The notes under the pieces are model-generated. The model worked only from the letters and a program-made list of their open reading frames with translations, ran no database searches and was not told where the DNA came from. The position numbers and the translations under genes are program-made. This document shows positions 36,406-48,561 of a stretch of 64,000 nucleotides of DNA, piece after piece; position 1 is the first letter of the stretch, and each line of letters opens with the position of its first letter. The stretch is from Williamsia muralis (GTDB lineage: Bacteria > Actinomycetota > Actinomycetes > Mycobacteriales > Mycobacteriaceae), in NCBI RefSeq assembly GCF_002735905.1, contig NZ_PEBD01000005.1:310001-374000 (forward strand). Direction: 5' to 3'.

Positions 36406-37446
36406 TCAGGCCGGCCGTCGCACCGGCGCGCAACATCCCTGCGCACAGGGAGACCCGTTCTCGGTCATCCCCGGCCGAAACGGCACTTCACCGGCGAGCT
36501 GCTCGCTGATCAGCGAGACGATCATGGAGATGAACCGCGGATCGGTGCCGACGGTGGCGGCTCGCTCGTACGTCAGCCCGAGTTCGTCGGCTTTGTCCTT
36601 GCCCTCGTTGTCCAGATCCCAGAGCACTTCGAGATGATCTGACACAAACCCGATCGGGCAGACGATCACCGATGGAACGCCCTGGGCGGCAACGTCTTCG
36701 AGATGGTCGCAGATATCGGGATCCAGCCACGGGATCTGGGGTGGTCCCGAGCGCGACTGCCAGACCTGATCGAAAACGTCGAAACCCGCAGCGGCCGCTG
36801 CCAATCGGGACGCCTGGGCGACCTGCTTGCTGTAGAGCCTTCCCCCGTCCTCGGGCGGCCCGGCCGCCTTGTCGGCCGAGTCGGGGATCGAGTGGGCGGT
36901 GAAGATCAGCCGCACGTCATCACGTTCGGCTTCCGGTAGACGTCCGAGAGCAACGCGGATCGCGTCGGCACACGCAGCTGTCATCGCCGGGTGATTCCAG
37001 AAATGTGGCAATTTGCGCAGCACCATCGATTTCGCATCCGGCCCCAACGAGTCCAGGGCACGGGCGATGTCCTCGTCGTACTGTCGGCAGCCCGAGTACC
37101 CACCCCACGCCGACGTCGGGAACACCAGTACCCGACGGTGCCCGTCCGAGTGGATACGCGCGAGCGTGTCCTCGATCATCGGGTGCCAGTTGCGGTTGCC
37201 GAAATAGACGGGCAGATCGATGCCCGACCGTGCGAGTTCGGCCTCCAACGACGCGATCAGGTCGCGGTTGAGCGCATTGATCGGCGAGACACCACCGAAG
37301 TGGTGGTAGTGCTCGGCAACCTCGTCGAGCCGTTCCGGTGGCACACCCCTACCGCGCGTGACGTTCTCGAGGAAGGGCCATACGTCGGCGGGCTTGTCGG
37401 GCCCGCCGAAGGACAACACCAGAACAGCATCGAAGTCTGCGCTCAT
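36406..37446 (-). CDS. hemH: Ferrochelatase (coproporphyrin ferrochelatase, HemH/CpfC)
   Basis: This 346-residue enzyme inserts iron into the porphyrin; in actinobacteria the substrate is coproporphyrin III. Recognisable blocks are VLVLSFGGPDKPADVWPFLENVTRGRGVP at the N-terminus, LVFPTSAWGGYSGCRQYDED, and FTAHSIPDSAD with the catalytic histidine. The conserved glutamate is in the VCPIGFVSDHLEVLWDLDNE segment. The C-terminus ends SPCAQGCCAPVRRPA; with the cysteine of YSGCRQY it could hold the [2Fe-2S] cluster known in mycobacterial ferrochelatase. The gene follows inhA by 9 bases and belongs to the fabG1-inhA-hemH unit. Confidence 0.95.
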   Translation of the reverse strand: MSADFDAVLVLSFGGPDKPADVWPFLENVTRGRGVPPERLDEVAEHYHHFGGVSPINALNRDLIASLEAELARSGIDLPVYFGNRNWHPMIEDTLARIHSDGHRRVLVFPTSAWGGYSGCRQYDEDIARALDSLGPDAKSMVLRKLPHFWNHPAMTAACADAIRVALGRLPEAERDDVRLIFTAHSIPDSADKAAGPPEDGGRLYSKQVAQASRLAAAAAGFDVFDQVWQSRSGPPQIPWLDPDICDHLEDVAAQGVPSVIVCPIGFVSDHLEVLWDLDNEGKDKADELGLTYERAATVGTDPRFISMIVSLISEQLAGEVPFRPGMTENGSPCAQGCCAPVRRPA

Positions 37447-37455
37447 CCGGTGGCC

Positions 37456-38280
37456 CTACATGTCTTCCGGGAACCAGGTGTTGTGGCTGGCCCCGCCGTC
37501 GACGTAGACGATCGACCCGGTCGTGCCCGGCAGCCAGTCCGACAGCAACGCGCAGATCGACTTCGCCACAACGGTCGCGTCATCGACGTCCCAGCCGATC
37601 GGGGACGCACCATCCCAGTACTCGTTGAGCTGGTTGAGTTTCTTCGCGTCGCCGGTGGCCGTACCCGCGATCGCCTTGGCGGCAAGGGTTTTGATGGGGC
37701 CTGCGGCCACCAGGTTGGAGCGGATCCGCTTGGCCTCACCCACCTCACGTGCCACATACCGATTGACCGATTCGAGCGCGGCCTTGGCCACACCCATCCA
37801 GTTGTAGTACGGCATCGCCGTGCGCGGATCGAAGTCCATCCCCACGATCGAGCCACCCTCGTTCATCGCAGGCAACACCGCTCGCGCAAGTGCGGCATAA
37901 CTCCAGGCCGACACCTGGAACGACTGCGCCGCATCGGGCCCGGGACCCTCCAGGAACGGCTTGGCCTCGGGGCCCATCAGGGTCCTGGGCGCGAAGGCGA
38001 TCGAGTGCAGGACACCGTCGATACCTTCGGGCGCAAGTTCTTTGAGCCGATCGGCCAGTGTACTCAGGTGCTCCTCGTCGGTGATGTCGAGCTCGACGGC
38101 GGGAGGGACCTCCTTGGGGAGTCGCTGAGCGATCCGGTCGATCAGCCGCAGGCGGTCGAAACCGGTGATGATGACCCGTGCGCCCTGCTCCTGCGCCATC
38201 GCGGCCGCGTGGAACGCGATCGAGGAATCGGTGATGATCCCGGTGATCAGGATGGTCTTGCCGTCGAGAAGTCCGCTCAC
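37456..38280 (-). CDS. inhA: Enoyl-[ACP] reductase InhA (FabI type, NADH)
   Basis: This 274-residue NADH-dependent enoyl-ACP reductase of FAS-II elongates mycolic-acid precursors. The N-terminus [28 protein letters not shown] is the InhA nucleotide site. VLHSIAFAP holds the position equivalent to Ser94 of M. tuberculosis InhA, and [14 protein letters not shown] supplies the catalytic Tyr-x6-Lys pair. It lies between fabG1 and hemH. GGGAGC precedes the GTG start. Its presence supports a mycolic-acid-containing organism. Confidence 0.96.
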   Translation of the reverse strand: MSGLLDGKTILITGIITDSSIAFHAAAMAQEQGARVIITGFDRLRLIDRIAQRLPKEVPPAVELDITDEEHLSTLADRLKELAPEGIDGVLHSIAFAPRTLMGPEAKPFLEGPGPDAAQSFQVSAWSYAALARAVLPAMNEGGSIVGMDFDPRTAMPYYNWMGVAKAALESVNRYVAREVGEAKRIRSNLVAAGPIKTLAAKAIAGTATGDAKKLNQLNEYWDGASPIGWDVDDATVVAKSICALLSDWLPGTTGSIVYVDGGASHNTWFPEDM

Positions 38281-38324
38281 TGGTGCTCCCTTGCTTTGGA
38301 TGTGGGCTGTTACAGGTCAGACGG

Positions 38325-39098
<774 letters not shown>

Positions 39099-40079
39099 TC
39101 AGGGCAGGCGCCGATTGATTGCCACGGCGCTGCCGACCGCGAGGAGCACGAGCAGCGTGCCGGCGATCAGCCACGGGCGGGACGCGTCGCCGCGCCGGGT
39201 CTCGTAACCGATCTGATCCTGGAGATTGCCGTAGACCTGGTTGAGTTCGTCGAGGCTCGAGGCGGTGAAGAACTTGCCTTCCGACAGCTGCGCGATCTTG
39301 CGCAGCGAATCGTCGTCGACTGGCACCGGGATCCGGTCACCTTCCAGTTCGACTGTGCCGCCGCGGGTTCCGAACGAAATGGTGTTGACCGGAATCCGGT
39401 CCTCTTTCGCCTTGCGGGCCGCGGTAAAAGCTCCGCGGGGGTCGTCCGGGTCGTCGGGCACCGTTTCCTTGCCGTCCGAGAGCAACACGACCTGCGCGGG
39501 CGGAGCACCCTTGTCGCCACCGAGCACGGCATTGAGGGTCTTGATCTGCGTGACCGCGGCGAGGATGCCTTCGCCGGTGGCGGTCTTGTCGTCGAGGCGC
39601 AATTTGTCGATCGCGTCCTTGGTTGCGGCACGATCGGGTGTCGGCGACACCAGAGTGGTCGCCGTTCCGGCGTATGAGATCAACCCCAGGTTGATGCCCT
39701 CGGTGAGTTCGTCCGCGAACTTCTTACCGGCCTCTTGGGCGGCCTTGAGCCGCGACGGGGCCACGTCGGTCGCGTCCATCGATCGGGACACGTCGATGAC
39801 CAGCATCACGGTGGCCTTGTTACGCGGCACTTTTCGATCGGCCTGAGGACCGGCCATCGCCACAGTCAGCACCAGCAGGGCGATCACCATCAGCACGATC
39901 GGAATGTGCTGCGTCCGGTTGCGGGTCTGTGGGGCAACCGTGTTCAGCAGGTCCAGATTGGCGAACTTCAGGGCGCGGTTCTGCCGTCTCCGCTGCATGT
40001 AGATGTACCCCGCCACCACGGCGGCCACGACGAGGATGATCAGCAGCCACCAGGGGGACGCGAAGTCGAACCAGCTCAT
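39099..40079 (-). CDS. VWA domain membrane protein (MoxR-associated)
   Basis: This 326-residue protein has two N-terminal membrane helices (about 8-27 and 58-78), an extended von Willebrand A domain (about 85-285) and a C-terminal helix (about 303-320). The metal-ion-dependent adhesion site is intact in MLVIDVSRSMDATDVAP, with supporting residues in ISYAGTATTLVSPTPD and VVLLSDGKETVPDDPDDP. It is the Rv1481 equivalent. Its ATG overlaps the DUF58 stop (ATGA). With MoxR and DUF58 it forms a conserved chaperone-like module implicated in envelope homeostasis. Confidence 0.92.
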   Translation of the reverse strand: MSWFDFASPWWLLIILVVAAVVAGYIYMQRRRQNRALKFANLDLLNTVAPQTRNRTQHIPIVLMVIALLVLTVAMAGPQADRKVPRNKATVMLVIDVSRSMDATDVAPSRLKAAQEAGKKFADELTEGINLGLISYAGTATTLVSPTPDRAATKDAIDKLRLDDKTATGEGILAAVTQIKTLNAVLGGDKGAPPAQVVLLSDGKETVPDDPDDPRGAFTAARKAKEDRIPVNTISFGTRGGTVELEGDRIPVPVDDDSLRKIAQLSEGKFFTASSLDELNQVYGNLQDQIGYETRRGDASRPWLIAGTLLVLLAVGSAVAINRRLP

Positions 40080-41017
40080 CGGGTGGCCCCCGCGTTCATT
40101 CCCCGCCTCCGCTGTGCGATGAATCGCACCACGTCGGCGATCCAGTCGCGGTCGGTGCGCAGCGCCAATGTCGGTGCCCCACACTGCCTCAACGCGCGCT
40201 GCACCGCCATCCGGTGGTCTTCGGCGGCTCTGGCGAAATCGGCCCGCACCTTGTCGGTGATCGTCAATTCGCGGATGTTCCCCGATTCGGCATCGCGCAG
40301 CACCACCTCACCCACCGCCGGCAATTCCATGTCGCGCGGATCGAGGATTTCGACACCGAGGACATCGTGGTGACCGGACACGGCCCGCAGTGGGCGGTCC
40401 CAGTTGATCGGCCCGAGGAAGTCGCTGACCACCACGGCCAGACCCCGGCGTCGCTCGGGCCGGCGCAGGGCGTCGACGCCGGCGAACAGGTCGCCGCGCA
40501 CACCGTCGTTCGCACGAGTGGTGGTGGCGATGGTCTTGAGGGTGCTCAAGGCGTGCGCCCGGCCTCCGCGGGCAGGAATTCGCACCACCTGATCGCCGGT
40601 GCACACCACCGCGCCCAACCGGTTGCCTCCGCCCAATGTGAGGTGGGCGATGGCCGCGCAGGCCGCCACGGCCAGATCACGTTTGGTGGTGTTGACCGTG
40701 CCGAAGTCCAGACTCGCCGACATGTCGACGACAAGCCAGGTCTCGAGTTCGCGATCGGCCACCATCTGCCGGACGTGAGCATGGGTCGTCCGGGCCGTCA
40801 CCGACCAATCCATCCGGCGAACGTCGTCGCCTGGCTGGTACTCGCGAGCCTCCCCCGGCTCGGTCCCCGGTCCCGGGATGAGCCCGAGGTGTTCACCCTG
40901 CAGCACCCCGTCGAGCTTGCGGCGAACCACGATCTCCAGGGTCTTGAGCGCTGCGGTCAGCTTGGGGTCTTCGAGAGTACCGGCGCCGAACGACGGGAGC
41001 GTGCTGTTATCCGCCAT
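40076..41017 (-). CDS. DUF58 domain protein
   Basis: This 313-residue protein shows the DUF58 signature GPGTEPGEAREYQPGDDVRRMDWSVTART and a VWA-like fold beyond it (ETWLVVDMSASLDFGTVNTTKRDLA). No membrane helix is evident, unlike longer DUF58 proteins. It overlaps moxR by 11 bases upstream and the VWA gene by 4 bases downstream. Equivalent to Rv1480. It is likely a client or adaptor of the MoxR ATPase. Confidence 0.92.
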   Translation of the reverse strand: MADNSTLPSFGAGTLEDPKLTAALKTLEIVVRRKLDGVLQGEHLGLIPGPGTEPGEAREYQPGDDVRRMDWSVTARTTHAHVRQMVADRELETWLVVDMSASLDFGTVNTTKRDLAVAACAAIAHLTLGGGNRLGAVVCTGDQVVRIPARGGRAHALSTLKTIATTTRANDGVRGDLFAGVDALRRPERRRGLAVVVSDFLGPINWDRPLRAVSGHHDVLGVEILDPRDMELPAVGEVVLRDAESGNIRELTITDKVRADFARAAEDHRMAVQRALRQCGAPTLALRTDRDWIADVVRFIAQRRRGMNAGATR

Positions 41018-42182
41018 AGTGCGACTGGTTGCCCTGCGCCGGGTTGGCCTGCGGGGCAGCAGGTTTGGTCAGAGGACCGGGCCCCTGCGAATACGCCGGC
41101 TGGCCTTGCTGTGGCGACTGCTGCGGCGGGGCCTGTCCACCCACGGTGGGCGGGGTGGCCAGCGGCTGCGCGCTGACCTGGGGCAGACCGACCGTCTGCA
41201 ACACCCGGGTGATGACGGCATCGGCGTCCACCTCGTCGGCCAGCGCGTCGTAACTGAGGACCAACCGGTGGCGGAGCACGTCGGGAATGAGCTCGACGAC
41301 GTCCTGGGGAATCACGTAGTCGCGGCCACGGACCAACGCGAGTGCGCGCGAAGCCGCGACGATACCCAGCGTGGCGCGTGGGGATGCGCCGTATGCCAGC
41401 CATCCCGCGACATCGTGCATGCCGAGCTCGGCCGGTCGCCTAGTCGCGTTGATCACGCGGACCACATAGTCGACGAGGGCGTGATGCACGAAGACATTCG
41501 CTGCGGTGTTCTGCAGGCGGACCATCGTCTCCGCGTCGAGAACGCGGGATGCCTTGGGCGGGACGTTACCCATCCGGTAGACGATCTCGCGTTCTTCCTC
41601 CACCGCCGGGTAGTCGACCAGGATCTTGAACAGGAACCGGTCACGCTGTGCCTCGGGCAGCGGGTACACGCCTTCGTTCTCGATGGGGTTCTGCGTCGCC
41701 ATCACCAGGAACGGGTCGGGCATCGGGTAGGTGGTGCCGCCGATGGAGACATGCCGCTCGGCCATCACCTCCAAGAGGGCGGACTGCACTTTCGCGGGGG
41801 CACGGTTGATCTCGTCGGCGAGAAGGAAGTTGGCCACCACGGGTCCGAGTTCGGTGTCGAACTCCTCACGACCCTGGCGATAGATACGGGTACCGATGAG
41901 GTCCGTGGGCACCAGGTCGGGGGTGAACTGCACTCGCGAGAAGCTGCCACCGATGACCGTCGCGTACGTCTCGACCGCAAGGGTTTTTGCCACGCCCGGC
42001 ACACCTTCGAGCAAGATGTGACCGCGGGCCAGGAGACCGACCAGGATGCGTTCGACCAGGCGGTCCTGACCGACGATGACCCTCTTGACCTCGAACATCG
42101 CCTTTTCGAGCAAGGCGACGTCGGACTGCGTGAGCTTGAATTCCTCCGCCGAGGTCTTGCTGTCGTCCTGCGCTGAGGTCAC
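41007..42182 (-). CDS. MoxR family AAA+ ATPase
   Basis: This 391-residue AAA+ ATPase has Walker A in HILLEGVPGVAKTLAVETYA, Walker B in NFLLADEINRAPAKVQSALLEVMAE, the sensor 1 region VMATQNPIENEGVYPLPEAQRDRF, and a C-terminal lid. The last 60 residues are Pro/Gln/Gly-rich and disordered (GGQAPPQQSPQQGQPAYSQG). It opens the moxR-DUF58-VWA operon. The GTG at 42182 is chosen because GGAGGG sits upstream at the right spacing; a longer frame exists. Equivalent to MoxR1 (Rv1479) in the same position relative to ripA. Confidence 0.93.
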   Translation of the reverse strand: MTSAQDDSKTSAEEFKLTQSDVALLEKAMFEVKRVIVGQDRLVERILVGLLARGHILLEGVPGVAKTLAVETYATVIGGSFSRVQFTPDLVPTDLIGTRIYRQGREEFDTELGPVVANFLLADEINRAPAKVQSALLEVMAERHVSIGGTTYPMPDPFLVMATQNPIENEGVYPLPEAQRDRFLFKILVDYPAVEEEREIVYRMGNVPPKASRVLDAETMVRLQNTAANVFVHHALVDYVVRVINATRRPAELGMHDVAGWLAYGASPRATLGIVAASRALALVRGRDYVIPQDVVELIPDVLRHRLVLSYDALADEVDADAVITRVLQTVGLPQVSAQPLATPPTVGGQAPPQQSPQQGQPAYSQGPGPLTKPAAPQANPAQGNQSHYGG

Positions 42183-42313
42183 CGATACCCTCCGGGGTCT
42201 GTTCGATCGTTGTACTGACTGCACCGAGGGTACTGGGCCGCCGGTGGAGCCAGCCACGTCCGGCATCTGCGGCGGGTCGACATGCGGCCCCGGGCTGGAT
42301 CGATCAGATCAGA

Positions 42314-43825
42314 TCAGGCGAGACGCACCACGTAGGGCATCGCTCCGCTGGTCCGCAACGGCGAGATCTTCACGACGTCACCCGACTGCGGGGCCTCGAT
42401 CATCGTGTTGTCCCCGAGGTAGAGGGCGACGTGCTGGCTCGCGTTGGGCCCGTAGAAGATCATGTCGCCGCGCTGCATCTCCGAGAGCGGGAACTGCGGA
42501 CCCGACGTGTACTGATAACCCGTGTAGTGCGGTAGCGAGATCCCGATGCCGGCGAACGCGTAGATCATCAGGCCTGAGCAGTCGAAGCCGACCTTGTTGT
42601 AGTCGCCGTACGAGTCGGCCACGCCACCGTCACGGATACCGAGGGTGGGGCCGTTCGCGTCACCACCACCCCATGAATAACTCACACCCAGCTGCGACAT
42701 CGCGCGGTTGACCACGATCTCCACCGCAGCGGGGCCTTCGGCGCCCGGGTCGACCGTCCCCGGTGACGGGGTCGTCGGCGTGGTGGGCTCGGTCGGGGTG
42801 GTCGGGTCGACCGGGGTGGTCGGATCGGTCGGGTCGACTGGGGTGGTCGGGGTCGTCGGATCGACCGGCGTGGTCGGCTCATCGATGTCGGTGTGCGGCG
42901 GGGTCAGCGATCCGACCAGCGCAGCGAGCATCTGCTGGCTGGTGTTCAGCGCCAGCTTGCCTGCCGCATCGGCCGCAGCACGCAAGGCAGCCTGGTGGGC
43001 CTGATCCTCGATCGCGGCCTGTTGATCGGGCAAAATCGAGCCCGGTGCACCCGGTGAGGTGACAGGCGTCGGCTGTCCTCGGAGCGCCTCGAGTTGCCGC
43101 TGTGCCTCGTCACGATCGGCCTGGAGCTTCTGGCGCCGGGCGTTCTCGGCTTTGACCGCCTCCATCGCCTCGGTGATCGCGCTCTGCGCGTCGGCCTGGC
43201 GGTTCTCGGCGGTGGTGGCGGCGAACGAGGCCTGCTGTTCGGTGGCCTGCGCGGTGGCCGCGCGGTTGGCCTCTTCGTTGCGGGCCTGCTGCAGCCGGGC
43301 GATGGTCTCCTGCTGATCTTTGCTCAGCTGATCGATGACCGAGGCCCGATCGAGGACCGCTCCGGGATCACCCGAGAGGTAGGCAGCCATCGATCCCTGG
43401 CTGTTGCCCTGGGTGTACAGACTTCGGATGAACCCGTCGAAGTCGGTCTCCGCGAGCGCAATTGCGCCGGCCGCGCCCTGTAGCGCCTCTTGGGCGCCAC
43501 GCACGGCAATGGCCGCTAGTCGCTGCCCTTCCCTGGCGTTCTGGAGGTCGACAAGAGCGCGGTTGACCGCTTCGCGCTTCACCGCGACGTCGCCGTCCAG
43601 GTTCACCAGGTTCTGATTTGTATCGGCGATCTGATTGATCAGTGTGGCGATCTTGTCAGCACTGCTGGGTGGCTCGGCGACCGCTGTCCCTGCGGACAAC
43701 TGCCCGAAACCCACCGCGACAGCCGCGACAAACGCGACTGCCACCGATGTTCGAGCACCACCACGCCGTCGGGTGGACACGGAAAAAGGTCGACGGCGTA
43801 TGCCGAATGCAGTGCGTCGCCTCAC
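42314..43825 (-). CDS. ripA: RipA-like peptidoglycan endopeptidase (NlpC/P60)
   Basis: This 503-residue secreted enzyme cuts peptidoglycan stem peptides during cell separation. A long basic signal peptide (about 1-50, ending TAVAEPP) leads into a coiled-coil domain (about 57-260) that can block the active site in RipA proteins. A Thr/Pro/Val/Asp-repeat linker (about 310-355) and a C-terminal NlpC/P60 domain follow. Catalytic residues match RipA spacing exactly: Cys416 (FDCSGLM), His465 (SQHVALYLG) and Glu477 (MIEAPQ). The gene lies next to moxR, as in M. tuberculosis. Only one rip gene is present here, where M. tuberculosis has ripA and ripB in tandem. Confidence 0.94.
   Translation of the reverse strand: MRRRTAFGIRRRPFSVSTRRRGGARTSVAVAFVAAVAVGFGQLSAGTAVAEPPSSADKIATLINQIADTNQNLVNLDGDVAVKREAVNRALVDLQNAREGQRLAAIAVRGAQEALQGAAGAIALAETDFDGFIRSLYTQGNSQGSMAAYLSGDPGAVLDRASVIDQLSKDQQETIARLQQARNEEANRAATAQATEQQASFAATTAENRQADAQSAITEAMEAVKAENARRQKLQADRDEAQRQLEALRGQPTPVTSPGAPGSILPDQQAAIEDQAHQAALRAAADAAGKLALNTSQQMLAALVGSLTPPHTDIDEPTTPVDPTTPTTPVDPTDPTTPVDPTTPTEPTTPTTPSPGTVDPGAEGPAAVEIVVNRAMSQLGVSYSWGGGDANGPTLGIRDGGVADSYGDYNKVGFDCSGLMIYAFAGIGISLPHYTGYQYTSGPQFPLSEMQRGDMIFYGPNASQHVALYLGDNTMIEAPQSGDVVKISPLRTSGAMPYVVRLA
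42772..42892 (-). repeat. Degenerate tandem repeat encoding the RipA Pro-Thr linker
   Basis: The DNA repeats a unit of about 12-15 bases (forms of GGTGGTCGGGTCGAC) in frame, coding for copies of TTPVDPTTP. Such tracts often vary in copy number between strains. Confidence 0.75.
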
Positions 43826-43979
43826 AAAGAACTCCCTCGCAGATCTGACATTGCGCCAGTCGCCGCCGAATCAGCGGCACACCTGGCCATCGCCACGATG
43901 GTGATCAACTTCCCCATTAGCACCACCGATGACATACGGAACCGTACGCCACAAGAACCCCGAAGGAAACAGGAGTCAC

Positions 43980-43990
43980 AAATTACATTA
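43980..43990 (-). promoter_or_regulatory. Candidate -10 elements upstream of ripA
   Basis: Overlapping TAATGT and TAATTT on the minus strand lie about 155-165 bases before the ripA start, in an unusually A+T-rich patch. They would give a long 5' leader. I recognised no c-di-AMP (ydaO) riboswitch in the 43826-44085 gap. Confidence 0.35.
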
Positions 43991-44055
43991 GCGTCATTAC
44001 CTGCGGAAACGCCGTGAACTCGAACAATGCCGAAGGTCACAAATTGGATATCGCG

Positions 44056-44075
44056 GAACTACAAATGTGTAGTTC
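44056..44075 (-). terminator. Perfect 8-bp inverted repeat after the Rv1476-like gene
   Basis: GAACTACA, a 4-base loop and TGTAGTTC form a perfect hairpin 10 bases after the stop codon at 44086. There is no U-run. It may be a terminator, or an operator for the ripA promoter region. Confidence 0.4.
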
Positions 44076-44085
44076 TGGCGTCAAT

Positions 44086-44688
44086 TCAGACCGCGGTGGT
44101 GGAAGAGCCGCCGCCGGCGCGCGGCGTGGCCGAAGACTCAGGGGCGGTGTGCACCGTCGCCGGATCGGTCTCGTTCGGAGTTCCCTTGCGCAACTGCAGC
44201 TTGCGGGCCACCACCGCGCCCACGGCGACCACCGCGATCAGCACGAGCGTGACAACGGTCCACGGAACCTGGGTCTGCTCGGTCATCCGGTCCAACATCT
44301 GCTCGGCTGCGACGGGCGGATTCGAAATCGTCAGATTGTCTGTGGCCTGTTCCAATTGCACTCGGCTGAACTCGTCACTTGCCGAACCGACGTAATTGCC
44401 GCCGAGAACGATGACGGTGCCGCCTGTGTCCTGCTGCAATTCGGTGGCGATGTCGCGGTAGTAGGTGATCCGGGGATACACCTTGTCCGTCACCACGAAA
44501 TGCACGTCGTAGCCCTTGTCCTTCGCCTCAGCGACGACCTGCAGGATTCGAGGGATCATCTCCGATGGCGCCACGACTCCGTCATCGGCCAGTCCGGCCT
44601 GCAGCTCGGGCAGGTTCACGTCCGGCGGGATGATGGTCAAGCTCGGCGTGGGTGCCACGGGTTCTCCGAATCTGTGGATCGGGGGCAT
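44086..44688 (-). CDS. Rv1476-like membrane protein (TPM-type domain)
   Basis: This 200-residue protein has a soluble alpha/beta domain (about 15-140: EMIPRILQVVAEAKDKGYDVHFVVTDKVYPRITYYRDIATELQQ) followed by one membrane helix (VPWTVVTLVLIAVVAVGAVVA, about 143-163) and a basic then Ser/Thr-rich tail. There is no clear signal peptide, so the topology is uncertain. It resembles Rv1476 and lies in the same place between acn and ripA. Distantly TPM-like domains occur in envelope proteins. The function is unknown. Confidence 0.78.
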   Translation of the reverse strand: MPPIHRFGEPVAPTPSLTIIPPDVNLPELQAGLADDGVVAPSEMIPRILQVVAEAKDKGYDVHFVVTDKVYPRITYYRDIATELQQDTGGTVIVLGGNYVGSASDEFSRVQLEQATDNLTISNPPVAAEQMLDRMTEQTQVPWTVVTLVLIAVVAVGAVVARKLQLRKGTPNETDPATVHTAPESSATPRAGGGSSTTAV

Positions 44689-44795
44689 TGCTGGCAGAAG
44701 CCAACCTACGGCTGCACATTACGACACAATTGGGGAGTCCCAGCATCACCGCGCCTGTCCGACACACCGGACATGCCCGGAACCGACCCGGAGGC

Positions 44796-44823
44796 TTTAC
44801 CAGTACGCTCGTACTGCTAGAAT
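44796..44823 (+). promoter_or_regulatory. acn promoter
   Basis: TTTACC (44796-44801) and TAGAAT (44818-44823) are separated by 16 bases. Transcription should begin near 44830, giving a leader of about 120 bases before acn. The spacer is almost entirely filled by the AcnR-type palindrome. Confidence 0.7.
44801..44816 (+). promoter_or_regulatory. AcnR operator (perfect palindrome) in the acn promoter
   Basis: CAGTACGCTCGTACTG is a perfect inverted repeat with 7-base arms. It fits the AcnR operator consensus CAGNACNNNCGTACTG described for corynebacterial and mycobacterial acn promoters. It lies between the -35 and -10 elements, so binding would block RNA polymerase. Confidence 0.88.
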
Positions 44824-44837
44824 CGTCGGTAGAGCGC

Positions 44838-44939
44838 ATGCGGTGCAGCCCACTGCTTGCGTCCAGATCGGTGAAGTTGCCGACAACTATCCGGACCGGC
44901 ACAGCCCCCGCCGGCCGACAACACGAAGAGTGGAGCTGA
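44838..44939 (+). CDS. Possible short upstream ORF in the acn leader
   Basis: The ATG at 44838 lies about 8 bases after the predicted transcription start and opens a 33-codon frame (MRCSPLLASRSVKLPTTIRT and 13 more residues). It ends 9 bases before the acn ATG. It could be a near-leaderless upstream ORF that couples translation to acn, which has only a weak ribosome binding site. No conservation evidence is available. Confidence 0.25.
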   Translation: MRCSPLLASRSVKLPTTIRTGTAPAGRQHEEWS

Positions 44940-47777
<2,838 letters not shown>

Positions 47778-47793
47778 TCAGAGGACCCCGCGG

Positions 47794-48360
47794 GTGCCCA
47801 AGGTAAGCCAAGATCACCTGGAAGCCCGGCGACGTCAGATCCTCGACGGTGCGCGCCGTTGTTTTGCCGAGTTCGGCTACGACGGCGCCACCGTGCGTCG
47901 GCTCGAGGAGGCAACCTCCTTGTCCCGGGGAGCGATTTTCCATCACTTCCGGGACAAGGAGGCGCTCTTTCTCGCGCTGGCGCACGAGGACGCCGAGCGG
48001 ATGGCCGACGTGGCCGCGAACGAAGGTCTTGTCCAGGTGATGCGCGACATGCTCAACCATCCCGAGGAGTTCGATTGGCTGGGAACACGTCTGGAGATCG
48101 CCCGTAAGTTGCGCACCGACGCGGCATTTCGTTCTGGTTGGAAGGAACGTTCCGCCGAGCTCGAGTCGGCCACGCTGGCTCGCCTCGAGCGGCAGCGGAC
48201 AGCCGGACGGTTGCGCGACGATCTGCCCACACGCGTTCTGGTGGCCTACCTCGATCTCATCCTCGACGGGCTCACCACCCGGCTGGCATCGGGTGCCGCG
48301 ACCGACGATCTGCACGCGGTTCTCGACCTCGTGGAGGAATCGGTCCGCCGTACCCGCTGA
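47794..48360 (+). CDS. acnR: TetR-family repressor of aconitase, AcnR
   Basis: This 188-residue regulator starts VPKVSQDHLEARRRQILDGA and has a TetR helix-turn-helix in CFAEFGYDGATVRRLEEATSLSRGAIFHHFRDKEALFLAL. That segment is near-identical in pattern to C. glutamicum AcnR, as is the C-terminal half (LRTDAAFRSGWKERS, then LDLILDGLTTRLASGAATDDLHAVLDLVEESVRR). AcnR represses acn. A perfect operator lies in the acn promoter about 3 kb upstream, and acnR is co-transcribed with acn, so the circuit is autoregulatory. In corynebacteria citrate relieves binding. The GTG at 47794 is chosen, as starts further upstream fall within acn. A strong terminator follows. Confidence 0.93.
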   Translation: MPKVSQDHLEARRRQILDGARRCFAEFGYDGATVRRLEEATSLSRGAIFHHFRDKEALFLALAHEDAERMADVAANEGLVQVMRDMLNHPEEFDWLGTRLEIARKLRTDAAFRSGWKERSAELESATLARLERQRTAGRLRDDLPTRVLVAYLDLILDGLTTRLASGAATDDLHAVLDLVEESVRRTR

Positions 48361-48374
48361 CGGCGCCGACCCTG

Positions 48375-48416
48375 GCCCCCGTCCATCGTGCCCCGGCGCG
48401 GTGGACGGGGGCTTTT
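48375..48416 (+). terminator. Rho-independent terminator of acn-acnR
   Basis: GCCCCCGTCCA and TGGACGGGGGC form a perfect 11-bp stem around a 16-base loop and are followed by TTTT. It begins 15 bases after the acnR stop. This is the clearest intrinsic terminator in the window. Confidence 0.9.
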
Positions 48417-48561
48417 GCGTGCCGCGTCCACGACATCTGTTACGCCGGCCTCATGACTCCTCCGGATAACTCCTCGGCGACCGCGAGAAATGTGATAGTT
48501 CTGGTTAACATATCGCGGCCGTTCGGGCCGCCTCGTGGATTCGCTGAGCCGGAGGTCCTTG

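Noticed and set aside
43826..44085. c-di-AMP (ydaO) riboswitch upstream of ripA
   Set aside because: Cell-wall hydrolase genes often carry one, so the leader was read for it, but no consensus blocks were recognised.
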